The notes under the pieces are model-generated. The model ran no database searches. It was not told the origin of the DNA and saw only the letters and a program-made list of their open reading frames with translations. A DNA stretch of 15,033 nucleotides from Pseudomonadota bacterium (GTDB lineage: Bacteria > Pseudomonadota > Gammaproteobacteria > Xanthomonadales > Xanthomonadaceae). Position 1 is the stretch's first letter, and each line of letters starts with the position of its first letter. Both the position numbers and the translations under genes were made by a program. Positions 1-7,422 of this stretch are shown piece after piece. The stretch lies in NCBI GenBank assembly GCA_023444765.1, contig JAEXLY010000225.1, forward strand, positions 1 to 15,033, given 5' to 3'.

Positions 1-258
1 GGCCTGCCCCGGGTCGCCGGGTCGCCCGCTGCCGTCATCCCGGCCGTTGGACGATGTCCGCAGTCCGGTCCACGGGGACACGATGGCCGCTCGCTCTCGG
101 CGCGACGGCAGGCGGCGTTCACGGGGCAGGAGAGCGCCTGTCCGGACGCCTGTCCGACCGGTCGCGGCCGCTGCCACGGCGGGTGCGGCGACGGGCCGGG
201 CAGGGCGGACCCCGATCCGGACGGCCGCGATGGCTGCCCGGCCGGACGATGCCCCAAC
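1..258. other. Intergenic DNA downstream of rpsT, no gene seen
   Basis: This GC-rich stretch lies beyond the rpsT terminator. The open frames crossing it continue into the antisense of rpsT and have arginine/alanine/glycine-rich, non-protein-like composition, so I call no gene. The only local structure is an imperfect 12-base tandem repeat at 136–147 and 148–159 (10 of 12 bases identical), which is probably chance in such GC-rich sequence. Confidence 0.5.
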
Positions 259-259
259 A

Positions 260-285
260 AAAAACCCGGCCTGCGCCGGGTTTTT
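260..285 (-). terminator. Intrinsic terminator of rpsT
   Basis: A G/C-rich hairpin has arms at 263–270 and 275–282 (perfect 8-bp core) around a 4-base loop at 271–274. It is flanked on both sides by A/T runs, so the stem can extend to 260–285. Read on the minus strand it ends in a U run, and it sits about 20 bases past the rpsT stop codon, as expected for a Rho-independent terminator. Because the flanks are symmetric it could also stop plus-strand transcription entering rpsT from the left. Confidence 0.9.
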
Positions 286-307
286 CGGAACAGCCGCGAT
301 GCGCGGA

Positions 308-577
308 TCAGGCGGCCTTGAGCGCCTTGATGCGGGCGGTCAGGCGGCTCTTGTGGCGGGCGGCCTTGTTCTTGTGGATCAGGCCGCGCGAGCTGAAGCG
401 GTCGAGCAGCGGCTGGGCGATGGAGAAAGCGGCTTCGGCGCCGGCGGCGTCGTTGGCGTCGAGGGCCTTGATGACCTTCTTGACGGCGGTGCGCAGCTGC
501 GAACGCTGGGCCGTGTTGCGCGCGTTGCGCACGACGGTCTGCTTGGCGCGCTTCTTGGCGGACTTGATGTTGGCCAC
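308..577 (-). CDS. rpsT: 30S ribosomal protein S20
   Basis: This encodes small-subunit protein S20, a primary 16S rRNA binder needed for 30S assembly. The 89-residue product begins MANIKSAKKRAKQ and is rich in Lys, Arg and Ala. It is helical throughout and matches the usual S20 length (about 87 residues). The start codon is GTG (575–577 on the plus strand reads cac). No in-frame ATG lies nearby, and an AGGA element sits 7 bases upstream of it. S20 genes with non-AUG starts are known: E. coli rpsT uses UUG, and its poor initiation is tied to autogenous translational repression. The gene is monocistronic, lying between its own promoter (656–684) and a strong terminator, and is divergent from murJ. 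The identity is secure; autoregulation here is inference from the family and the start codon. Confidence 0.97.
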   Translation of the reverse strand: MANIKSAKKRAKQTVVRNARNTAQRSQLRTAVKKVIKALDANDAAGAEAAFSIAQPLLDRFSSRGLIHKNKAARHKSRLTARIKALKAA

Positions 578-618
578 GATGGGATCCTGGAAACGGGTAT
601 GGAAGTGAACGGCGAAAA

Positions 619-632
619 CCGGCAGTGGCCGG
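619..632 (-). promoter_or_regulatory. Short hairpin in the rpsT 5' leader
   Basis: Arms CCGGC (619–623) and GCCGG (628–632) surround a 4-base loop, giving a compact perfect 5-bp stem inside the predicted rpsT leader of about 70 nt. It lies about 40 nt upstream of the GTG start, so it does not itself hide the ribosome binding site. A role in S20 autoregulation or mRNA stability is possible but unproven. A 5-bp G/C stem is also not rare in this base composition. Confidence 0.3.
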
Positions 633-655
633 GTTTCGGAAAGACGGAGCCGGAA

Positions 656-684
656 ATTATGGGGGATTCAGTTACTTGGGTCAA
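656..684 (-). promoter_or_regulatory. Sigma-70 promoter of rpsT
   Basis: On the minus strand a -35 element TTGACC (679–684) and a -10 element CATAAT (656–661) are separated by exactly 17 bases (662–678). Both are close to the sigma-70 consensus and stand out against the GC-rich background. Transcription would start near 649, giving a leader of about 70 nt before the rpsT GTG codon. The site lies just upstream of the divergent murJ start (-35 about 13 bases from it), so the promoters of the two genes may interfere. Confidence 0.85.
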
Positions 685-696
685 CAGGGCAGGTGA

Positions 697-2376
697 ATGG
701 CGGGGCAGGCCATGAGCGGACCGGATCCGGCCCTGCCGCCGGGCGCGGCGCAGGCGGCTCCGCGCCGTGCCGGGCTGCTGCGCTCCACGGCCGTGTTCAG
801 CGCGATGACCTTCATCTCGCGCATCACCGGCCTGGTCCGCGACCAGGTGTATGCCGCCGTGTTCGGCGCGAACCCCGCCATGGACGCCTTCCTGGTGGCC
901 TTCCGCATTCCGAACTTCCTGCGCAGGCTGTCTGCCGAGGGTTCGTTCTCGATGGCCTTCGTGCCGGTGCTGTCGGAGTATCGCGAACGCCGCGACCACG
1001 CTGCGGTGAAGGAACTGGTCGACCGCGTGGCGGGAACGCTGCTGGCGGTGCTGCTCGTGCTCACCGCGCTGGCGGTGCTGGCCGCGCCCTGGGTGATCCG
1101 GGTGTTCGCGCCGGGCTTCGACGCCGATGGCACCCAGGGGCAGCTGGCGGCCGGCATGCTGCGCATCACCTTCCCCTACCTGCTGTTCATCTCGATGGCC
1201 TCGCTGGCGGGCGGCGTGCTCAACAGCTACCAGCGATTCGCCGTGCCGGCACTGTCCCCTGTCCTGCTCAACATCGCCATGATCACCGCCGCGCTGGCGC
1301 TGGCTCCGCGCATGGAGCAGCCGGTGATGGCCCTGGCCTGGGGCGTGTTCGCCGCCGGCATCCTGCAACTGGCCTTCCATCTGCCGTCGCTGGCCCGGCT
1401 CGGGCTGCTGCCGCGGCCGCGCTGGGGCGCCGCGCACGAGGGGGTCAGGCGCGTGATGAAACTGATGGTGCCGACCCTGTTCGGTTCCTCGGTGGCCCAG
1501 CTCAACCTGCTGCTCAACACCATCGTCGCCTCGATGCTGATCGGTGGCAGCGTGACCTGGCTGTACCTGGGAGACCGGCTGCTGGAGTTCCCGCTGGGGA
1601 TGTTCGGTGTGGCGATCGGCGCGGTGATCCTGCCGCACCTGTCCAGCCGCCACGCAGTGGCCGACCCCGACGGCTACTCGAAGGCGCTGGACTGGGGCTT
1701 CCGGCTGTGCCTGATGATCGCGGTGCCGGCGTGCCTGGGGTTGATGCTGTGTGCGGAGGCGCTGGTGGCCACGCTGTTCCAGCACGGCCGCTTCACGCCG
1801 CACGACACGCAGATGGCGCGGCTGACGGTGCTGGCGCTGTCCACCGCGCTGCCGGCCTTCCTGCTGGTCAAGGTGCTGGCACCGGCGTTCTACTCGCGCC
1901 AGGACACCACCACGCCGGTGAAGGCCGGCCTGTTCGCCGTGGCGGCCAACCTGCTGGGGATCGCGCTGTTCCTCGCCGGGCTGCTGTGGTTGACGGACCC
2001 GGGGCGCGAGGCCTGGGCGGCCGGCGGCGGGGAGCTGCGCGTCGTGCTCAAGGCGCTGCCGGGTGCGCACGCCTGCCTGGCCCTGGCCACGGCGGCGGCC
2101 GGCTGGACCAATGCGCTGCAGCTGTGGTGGTACCTGCGCCGCGCCCGGGTATTCCGCGCGCAACCGGGCTGGGCGCGCTTCCTGCGGCAGCTGGCGATCG
2201 CGAGCCTGGCGATGTCCGGCGTCGTGGCGGGCCTGCTGCTGCTCTGGGACGGCTGGACCGTGTGGCACTGGAGCGAGCGGGTCTGGAAGCTCGCGGTGGT
2301 GGTGGGCGCGGGCGCCCTGGTCTACGCCTCGGCGCTGTGGCTGCAGGGGATCCGTCCGCGCGATCTTCGCCATTGA
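697..2376 (+). CDS. murJ: Lipid II flippase MurJ (MviN family)
   Basis: MurJ moves lipid-linked peptidoglycan precursor across the inner membrane. The 559-residue protein is almost entirely hydrophobic helices, consistent with the 14-segment MOP-superfamily fold. The N-terminal MviN signature is clear: SRITGLVRD (about 41–49), MDAF (62–65) and LRRLSAEGSFSMAFVP (about 75–90). It carries the arginines and aspartate (R42, R48, D63, R76/R77) that align with functionally important MurJ residues of E. coli. The protein is longer than the E. coli one (511), with about 24 extra N-terminal residues and a longer loop near 430–460. The start is uncertain. ATG 697 has AGG only 3 bases upstream, whereas ATG 712, five codons in, has a G-rich stretch (702–705) at better spacing. 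It is followed 79 bases later by ribF on the same strand and is divergent from rpsT. Confidence 0.96.
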   Translation: MAGQAMSGPDPALPPGAAQAAPRRAGLLRSTAVFSAMTFISRITGLVRDQVYAAVFGANPAMDAFLVAFRIPNFLRRLSAEGSFSMAFVPVLSEYRERRDHAAVKELVDRVAGTLLAVLLVLTALAVLAAPWVIRVFAPGFDADGTQGQLAAGMLRITFPYLLFISMASLAGGVLNSYQRFAVPALSPVLLNIAMITAALALAPRMEQPVMALAWGVFAAGILQLAFHLPSLARLGLLPRPRWGAAHEGVRRVMKLMVPTLFGSSVAQLNLLLNTIVASMLIGGSVTWLYLGDRLLEFPLGMFGVAIGAVILPHLSSRHAVADPDGYSKALDWGFRLCLMIAVPACLGLMLCAEALVATLFQHGRFTPHDTQMARLTVLALSTALPAFLLVKVLAPAFYSRQDTTTPVKAGLFAVAANLLGIALFLAGLLWLTDPGREAWAAGGGELRVVLKALPGAHACLALATAAAGWTNALQLWWYLRRARVFRAQPGWARFLRQLAIASLAMSGVVAGLLLLWDGWTVWHWSERVWKLAVVVGAGALVYASALWLQGIRPRDLRH

Positions 2377-2438
2377 GCACGGCGCCCCGGCATCGGGCAG
2401 GCGCGGGTCGCCCGGCGTCGGGCGCGCGGGGCTACCGC

Positions 2439-2444
2439 TATACT
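2439..2444 (+). promoter_or_regulatory. -10-like box immediately before ribF
   Basis: TATACT (2439–2444) stands out in GC-rich DNA and matches the sigma-70 -10 consensus at five of six positions. It lies 11 bases before the ribF ATG. No convincing -35 element is seen at the expected distance. If used, transcription would start around 2450, leaving a leader of only a few bases. No Shine-Dalgarno lies between the box and the ATG. It would give ribF–ileS–lspA a promoter separate from murJ. Confidence 0.45.
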
Positions 2445-2455
2445 CCCCGGTTCCC

Positions 2456-3409
2456 ATGAGCAGGCTGTTTCGCGACGTCGACGGCGGGCCGCTGTGCCCC
2501 AACGGCAGTGTGGTCTGCATCGGCGCGTTCGACGGCCTCCACCTCGGCCATCGCGCACTGGTGCGCCACGCGGTCGAGCGCGCGCGCGCGCTGGGAGTGG
2601 AGGCCGTGGCCCTGAGTTTCGAGCCGCTGCCGCGCGAGTTCTTCGCCCCGGCCGACCCGCCGCCGCGCCTGAGCCTGGCACGGGCGAAGATTGAAGGGTT
2701 GTGCGGGCTCGGGCTGGACAGGGTGGGCCTGCTGCGCTTCGACGCGAGGTTCTCGGCCATGGCGCCGGAGGCCTTCGTCGGCAGGGTCCTGGCGCAGCGC
2801 CTCGGCGCCCGCGAGGTCTGGGTGGGGCCGGGCTTCCGCTTCGGCCACCGCCGGGCGGGCGACATCGAGGTGTTGCGCACGCAGGGCGCCCTGCACGGAT
2901 TCGCGGCGGGCGAGATCGCGCCGCTGCACGTCGATGGCGAGCGGGTGTCGAGCACCCGCATCCGCCGGGCGCTGGTCAGCGGCGACTTCGATACCGCCAC
3001 GCGCCTGCTCGGCAAGCCGTATGCGGTGTCGGGGCGGGTGGTCCGCGGCCGGCAGCTCGGCCGCACGCTGGGCTATCCCACGGCCAACCTGCGCTTCGGC
3101 GGCAAGGTGCCGGCGCTGCGCGGGATCTACGCAACGCGCGTGCACGGGGCGGCGGCGGGCCCCTGGCCGTCGGTGTCGAGCTTCGGCACGCGGCCCACGG
3201 TGGGCGGAGTGGAGCCGCTCCTCGAGGCGCACCTGTTCGACTACCAGGGCGACCTGTACGGGCGCCGCATCGAGATCGAGTTCGTCGCCCGCCTGCGCGA
3301 CGAGGAAAAGTTTCCCGACCTGCCGACGCTCGTCGCGCAGATGCACCGCGATGCCGACGAGGCCCGTCGCATCCTCCATCAGCACACCCCAGGGCGGGCC
3401 ACCGCGTGA
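2456..3409 (+). CDS. ribF: Bifunctional riboflavin kinase / FAD synthetase RibF
   Basis: RibF phosphorylates riboflavin to FMN and adenylylates FMN to FAD. The 317-residue length is typical of the family. The N-terminal FAD synthetase domain shows the nucleotidyltransferase motif GAFDGLHLGH (23–32) and SSTRIR (165–170). The C-terminal riboflavin kinase domain (from about 185) shows GYPTAN (206–211), GTRPTVGG (244–251), DLYGRRIEIEF (266–276) and a typical RDEEKF end segment. ATG 2456 is chosen because homology begins there. The frame stays open far upstream, but that part is antisense-quality sequence over murJ. No Shine-Dalgarno precedes this ATG, and a TATACT box does. The stop overlaps the GTG start of ileS by four bases. 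Gene order ribF–ileS–lspA is conserved in many Proteobacteria. Confidence 0.97.
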   Translation: MSRLFRDVDGGPLCPNGSVVCIGAFDGLHLGHRALVRHAVERARALGVEAVALSFEPLPREFFAPADPPPRLSLARAKIEGLCGLGLDRVGLLRFDARFSAMAPEAFVGRVLAQRLGAREVWVGPGFRFGHRRAGDIEVLRTQGALHGFAAGEIAPLHVDGERVSSTRIRRALVSGDFDTATRLLGKPYAVSGRVVRGRQLGRTLGYPTANLRFGGKVPALRGIYATRVHGAAAGPWPSVSSFGTRPTVGGVEPLLEAHLFDYQGDLYGRRIEIEFVARLRDEEKFPDLPTLVAQMHRDADEARRILHQHTPGRATA

Positions 3410-6252
3410 CCGAAGACAACGACAGCCAGCGCTACAAGTCCACGATCCTGCTGCCGGCCACGGATTTCCCGATGCGCGGCGACCTCCCCAAACGCGAGCC
3501 GGCGACGCTCGAACGCTGGGAGCGCGAGGGCCTGTACGCGCGCCTGCGCGAGAACGCCAACGGGCGGCCGCTGTTCGTGCTGCACGACGGCCCGCCCTAT
3601 GCAAACGGCCAGATCCATCTCGGCCATGCGGTGAACAAGATCCTCAAGGACATCATCGTCAAGTCGAAGTACCTGGCCGGCTTCGACGCGCCCTACGTGC
3701 CGGGCTGGGACTGCCACGGCCTGCCGATCGAGATCGCGATCGAGAAGAAGTACGGCAAGGTCGGCGTCAAGCTCGACGCGAAGGAGTTCCGGCAGAAGTG
3801 CCGCGAGTACGCCGAATCGCAGATCGAGATCCAGCGCCGCGACTTCAAGCGCCTGGGCGTGATCGGCGACTGGGACAACCCGTACCGGACGCTCGATTTC
3901 CGCTTCGAGGCCAACGAGATCCGCGCGCTGGCCAAGATCGTGGACAACGGCCACCTCACCCGCGGCGTGAAGCCCGTGCACTGGTGCTTCGACTGCGGCT
4001 CGGCCCTGGCCGAGGCCGAGATCGAGTACGCCGACAAGGTGTCGCCCGCCGTGGACGTGGCTTACGCCGCGCGCAGCCCGCAGGCGGTCGCGCGTGCGTT
4101 CGGCGTCGAGGTGCCCGAGGACGTCGAGGTGGCCGTGGTCATCTGGACGACCACGCCATGGACGCTGCCGGCGTCGCTGGCCATCTCGATGGGCGCGCAA
4201 CTCGAGTACGCGCTGGTCGAGGGGCCCGCGCACGACGGCAGGCGCCGCTGGCTGGTGCTGGCCGATGCGCTGGCCGACGGCGCGCTCAAGCGCTACGGCG
4301 TGGATACGAGGGTGGTGCTGGGACGGGCGACGGGCGAGAAGCTGGAAGGCCTGCTGTTCGCGCATCCCTTCTACGACCAGCGCGACATCCCGGTGCTGCT
4401 CGGCGACCACGTCTCGGCCGAGGACGGCACCGGCGCGGTGCACACCGCGCCCGGTCACGGCCAGGAGGACTATGCGGTCAGCAGGCAGTACGGACTGTTG
4501 GAAAGGTACGGCGCGGCCGAGCTCAACCCGGTCGACGGGCGCGGCGTGTACCTGCCCTCCACGCCAGCCGCGCACGGCGTCGAACTCGCCGGGCAGCATA
4601 TCTGGAAGGCCAACGACCTCATCGTCGAAGTGCTGCGCGACGGCGGCGCGCTACTCGCGCACCGCAAGCTCGAACACAGCTATCCGCACTGCTGGCGCCA
4701 CAAGACGCCGATCGCGTTCCGCGCCACGCCGCAGTGGTTCATCTCGATGGACCAGGCGCATCTGCGCCGCGACGCGCTGGCCGCGATCCGGGACGTGGGC
4801 TGGTTCCCGGCCTGGGGCGAGGCGCGCATCGCCGGCATGGTGGAAGGACGGCCGGACTGGACGATCTCGCGCCAGCGTACGTGGGGCGTGCCGATCGCGC
4901 TGTTCGTGCACCGCGAGACCGGTGAACCGCATCCGCGCAGCAGCGACCTGATGCGCGCGGTCGCCGATCTCGTGGAGCAGGTCGGCGTCGACGTCTGGTA
5001 TTCGCTCGATGCCTCCGGACTGCTGGGCGAGGAAGCGGCGCAGTACGAGAAGATCACCGACATCCTCGACGTCTGGTTCGACTCGGGCGTCACCCACGAG
5101 GGCGTGCTGCTCGAACGCGGTTTCGGCAAGCCGGCCGACCTGTACCTGGAAGGCTCGGACCAGCATCGCGGCTGGTTCCAGTCCTCGCTGTTGACCGGCG
5201 TCGCCATCGACAAGGCCGCGCCGTACCGCCAGTGCCTCACCCATGGCTTCACCGTGGACGAGCATGGCCGCAAGATGTCCAAGTCGCTGGGCAACGGTAT
5301 CGAGCCCCAGGACATCATGAAGACGCTGGGCGCCGACATCCTGCGCCTGTGGATCGCCAGCGCCGACTACAGCAACGAGATGTCGCTGTCGCAGGAGATC
5401 CTCAAGCGCAATGCCGATGCCTACCGGCGCCTGCGCAACACCGCGCGCTTCCTGCTGGGCAACCTCAATGGTTTCGATCCGGTGCGCGACCTGCGCCCGC
5501 TCGAGGACATGGTCGCGCTGGACCGCTGGATCGTGCACCGCGCGTTCGAAGTGCAGGAGAAGATCAAGGCAGCCTTCGACCGCTACGATTTCGCCGAGAT
5601 CGTGCAGGCGCTGCTGAACTTCTGCTCGGTGGACCTGGGCTCGCTGTACCTGGACGTCACCAAGGACCGGCTCTACACCATGCGCGAGGACTCGCGCGGG
5701 CGGCGCAGCGCGCAGAGCGCGATGTATCGCATCAGCGAGGCCTTCGTGCGCTGGATCGCGCCGGTGTTGAGCTTCACCGCCGACGAGATGTGGGGTTACC
5801 TGCCTGGCGAGCGCGCCGGCAACGTGCTGTTCGCGACCTGGTACGACGGCCTGGCGCCGCTGCCGGCCGACGCGCCGCTGTCGGCACACGACTTCGAGCG
5901 GCTGCTGTCGCTGCGCGAGAATGTGGCCAAGGTGCTCGAGCCGATGCGCGCCAGCGGTGAGATCGGCGCGGCGCTGGAGGCCGAGATCGAGCTGCATGCG
6001 GGCACCGCCGACCAGATCCGGGTGGCGCCGCTGGTCGACGAGCTGCGCTTCTTCCTGATCAGCGGCGACGTCAAGGTGCTGCCGTTCGAGGGCGAGGAAT
6101 CGCGCATCGTCGCCACGCCCACGCGCAAGCCCAAGTGCGTGCGCTGTTGGCACCATCGCGGGGATGTCGGCAGCGTGGCCGCGCACCCGCAGTTGTGCGG
6201 GCGCTGCGTGTCCAACATCGAGGGGCCCGGTGAAGACAGGAGGTGGTTCTGA
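3406..6252 (+). CDS. ileS: Isoleucyl-tRNA synthetase
   Basis: This class I aminoacyl-tRNA synthetase charges tRNA-Ile and edits mis-activated valine. At 948 residues it is close to E. coli IleS (938). Visible motifs are the HIGH-type signature HLGH (71–74), the editing (CP1) domain with WTTTPWT (247–253) and GTGAVHTAPGHGQEDY (341–356), and KMSKS (623–627). At the C-terminus there is a zinc site of four cysteines, C911, C914, C931 and C934. The cysteine-bearing tail marks the bacterial IleS type (mupirocin-sensitive class by general family knowledge; not testable here). The start is GTG 3406, overlapping the ribF stop as GTGA. The next in-frame methionine lies past the conserved N-terminal KSTILLP region. 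The stop overlaps the lspA ATG by one base, so all three genes appear translationally coupled. Confidence 0.98.
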   Translation: MTEDNDSQRYKSTILLPATDFPMRGDLPKREPATLERWEREGLYARLRENANGRPLFVLHDGPPYANGQIHLGHAVNKILKDIIVKSKYLAGFDAPYVPGWDCHGLPIEIAIEKKYGKVGVKLDAKEFRQKCREYAESQIEIQRRDFKRLGVIGDWDNPYRTLDFRFEANEIRALAKIVDNGHLTRGVKPVHWCFDCGSALAEAEIEYADKVSPAVDVAYAARSPQAVARAFGVEVPEDVEVAVVIWTTTPWTLPASLAISMGAQLEYALVEGPAHDGRRRWLVLADALADGALKRYGVDTRVVLGRATGEKLEGLLFAHPFYDQRDIPVLLGDHVSAEDGTGAVHTAPGHGQEDYAVSRQYGLLERYGAAELNPVDGRGVYLPSTPAAHGVELAGQHIWKANDLIVEVLRDGGALLAHRKLEHSYPHCWRHKTPIAFRATPQWFISMDQAHLRRDALAAIRDVGWFPAWGEARIAGMVEGRPDWTISRQRTWGVPIALFVHRETGEPHPRSSDLMRAVADLVEQVGVDVWYSLDASGLLGEEAAQYEKITDILDVWFDSGVTHEGVLLERGFGKPADLYLEGSDQHRGWFQSSLLTGVAIDKAAPYRQCLTHGFTVDEHGRKMSKSLGNGIEPQDIMKTLGADILRLWIASADYSNEMSLSQEILKRNADAYRRLRNTARFLLGNLNGFDPVRDLRPLEDMVALDRWIVHRAFEVQEKIKAAFDRYDFAEIVQALLNFCSVDLGSLYLDVTKDRLYTMREDSRGRRSAQSAMYRISEAFVRWIAPVLSFTADEMWGYLPGERAGNVLFATWYDGLAPLPADAPLSAHDFERLLSLRENVAKVLEPMRASGEIGAALEAEIELHAGTADQIRVAPLVDELRFFLISGDVKVLPFEGEESRIVATPTRKPKCVRCWHHRGDVGSVAAHPQLCGRCVSNIEGPGEDRRWF
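6238..6245 (+). promoter_or_regulatory. Near-perfect Shine-Dalgarno of lspA inside the end of ileS
   Basis: AGGAGGTG at 6238–6245 is fully complementary to the 3' end of 16S rRNA. Counting from the AGGAGG core it lies 8 bases before ATG 6252, which settles that start over the in-frame GTG at 6243 that overlaps the site. It is unusually strong compared with ribF, ispH and radA, which lack a recognisable site. Confidence 0.85.
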
Positions 6253-6752
6253 TGGCACGTCCGCGTCCCGACGCCCTGGCCTGGCTGGTCCTGTCGGCCG
6301 TCGTCATCGTGCTCGACCAGCTGAGCAAGTGGTGGGTGCTGGCCAGCCTGCCCGAGTACACGGCGATCCCGGTGATCGAAGGCTTCTGGAACTGGTACCG
6401 CACCTACAACACCGGCGCGGCCTTCAGTTTCCTCGCAGGCGCCGGCGGCTGGCAGAAGTGGTTTTTCACCGTGCTGGGAATCGGCATCAGCGGCCTGCTC
6501 GCGTTCTGGCTTTCGCGGACCCCGCGCGGGGACTGGCGCACCGCGCTGCCATACGCCCTGGTCATCGGGGGCGCACTCGGCAACATCATCGACCGCCAGG
6601 TCCACGGGCATGTGGTGGACTTCATCCAGTGGTACTGGAAGGACTATTACTGGCCGGCCTTCAACATCGCCGACTGCGCGGTGGTGGGCGGTGCCATCGG
6701 CATCGTGGTGTTCGGCCTGGTCCAGGGAAAGGGCGCGCAGGCGCGCCACTGA
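6252..6752 (+). CDS. lspA: Prolipoprotein signal peptidase (signal peptidase II)
   Basis: LspA is an inner-membrane aspartyl protease that removes signal peptides from lipid-modified prolipoproteins. The 166-residue product has four hydrophobic segments (about 8–30, 67–88, 99–112 and 138–157) and all family motifs: LDQLSKWW (21–28), GNIIDR (110–115), VVDF (121–124) and FNIADC (137–142). D123 and D141 correspond to the catalytic aspartates D124 and D143 of E. coli LspA. The start at ATG 6252 follows a near-perfect Shine-Dalgarno and shares its A with the ileS stop codon. In E. coli the next genes are fkpB and ispH; here fkpB is missing and about 1 kb of atypical sequence separates lspA from ispH. 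Confidence 0.97.
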   Translation: MARPRPDALAWLVLSAVVIVLDQLSKWWVLASLPEYTAIPVIEGFWNWYRTYNTGAAFSFLAGAGGWQKWFFTVLGIGISGLLAFWLSRTPRGDWRTALPYALVIGGALGNIIDRQVHGHVVDFIQWYWKDYYWPAFNIADCAVVGGAIGIVVFGLVQGKGAQARH

Positions 6753-7071
6753 CCCCCAGGGAGGGGGCGCGCGCGGCCGTGGCCGCATCCCGTTCCCGGA
6801 CGGCCTCAGGAGCCGGGGTATCGGCCCGTCGGGCGGGGCGATCCGCATCCGCCGATCCGGTCCCGGGGGGGGGCGGGTAGCGGGGACGCCGCGCCGTCGT
6901 GTCGGCGCCTGTTTGGCAGCGACGTCCAGCCGCGGTCCGCGTCCACGGAAACAGTGTCCGCCGCAAGGGCACAGGGTTGCGAACGACCGGCGCCCGCGCT
7001 GCACCCGCAGGCGGCGCGTATGCCAGCCCTACGAGGCGGCCACGTTCCACGACAACGACGATGCGCCGCGC
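6753..7071. other. Poorly coding spacer between lspA and the 116-aa ORF
   Basis: This stretch contains no gene I can support. Open frames cross it, but their translations are Arg/Gly/Pro-rich with no domain-like pattern. Seen directly are a 6-bp perfect hairpin just after lspA (arms 6773–6778 and 6781–6786, 2-base loop, no U run, so not a convincing terminator) and a run of nine G at 6865–6873. No fkpB (FKBP-type isomerase) remnant is recognisable. The frame of the downstream 116-aa ORF already shows coding-like composition from about 7020, so its true start might be a little upstream of 7072. Confidence 0.5.
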
Positions 7072-7422
7072 ATGGATGCCAGCGACGACGGCTTCATCGA
7101 CGCGCACAACCAGATGTCCACCGCGCGCGGCGCGGTGGGCGAGCGCTACGGGCGCGGCTGGCGCGACCTGTTCGCCGGCACGGCCGTCGCCATGCTGGCG
7201 ATTCCGGTCGCCAACCTCCTGACCGCACCCCGCAGCCATCTGGCCAGCACCCTGGCCCGTGGCGACTGGTCGCCGGCGGCCGTGGACCTGGCGGCGACCG
7301 GCTTCGCGGTCGCCTTCGCATTCCTGGCCCGGAAGGCCCACCGCCGCCTGGCGCGTGCCGGCGCGCGGGGCCCTGGTCCGCCCGGAGGGCGCCCGACATG
7401 GTGGCGCTGGGCACTCTCCTGA
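7072..7422 (+). CDS. Hypothetical small membrane protein, family not recognised
   Basis: This 116-residue reading frame is the only believable gene between lspA and ispH. Third codon positions are overwhelmingly G or C, as in neighbouring real genes. The translation reads as protein: an acidic N-terminus (MDASDDGFIDAHNQ), then two hydrophobic segments (about 34–53 and 71–88), each next to basic residues, and a basic Pro/Gly/Trp-rich tail. I infer a two-pass inner-membrane protein with a cytoplasmic basic loop or tail. ATG 7072 is the first in-frame start, but it has no Shine-Dalgarno and coding character extends about 50 bases upstream, so the start is uncertain. I do not recognise the family and assign no function. 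It occupies the position of fkpB in the E. coli gene order but does not resemble an FKBP. Its end overlaps ATG 7398 in another frame. Confidence 0.6.
   Translation: MDASDDGFIDAHNQMSTARGAVGERYGRGWRDLFAGTAVAMLAIPVANLLTAPRSHLASTLARGDWSPAAVDLAATGFAVAFAFLARKAHRRLARAGARGPGPPGGRPTWWRWALS

Noticed and set aside
136..159. Two adjacent 12-base units as a repeat array
   Set aside because: Only two imperfect copies are present, with no spacers or further units, so this is compatible with chance in GC-rich DNA.
2377..2455. FMN riboswitch upstream of ribF
   Set aside because: The gap is only 79 bases, lacks the conserved RFN-element segments, and a -10 box near its end would leave no room for an aptamer in the leader.
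379..3066. 895-codon minus-strand open frame across rpsT, murJ and ribF
   Set aside because: It is antisense to three secure genes, and its translation is low-complexity Arg/Gln/His/Pro-rich with no domain. Long stop-free antisense frames are expected at this GC content.
4651..6258. 535-codon minus-strand frame opposite ileS
   Set aside because: It is a mirror of the ileS codon pattern, with no recognisable domain, ribosome site or promoter.
6865..6873. Run of nine G, considered as a phase-variable tract
   Set aside because: It lies in non-coding sequence about 200 bases from the nearest start codon with no promoter around it, so there is no evidence it switches anything.
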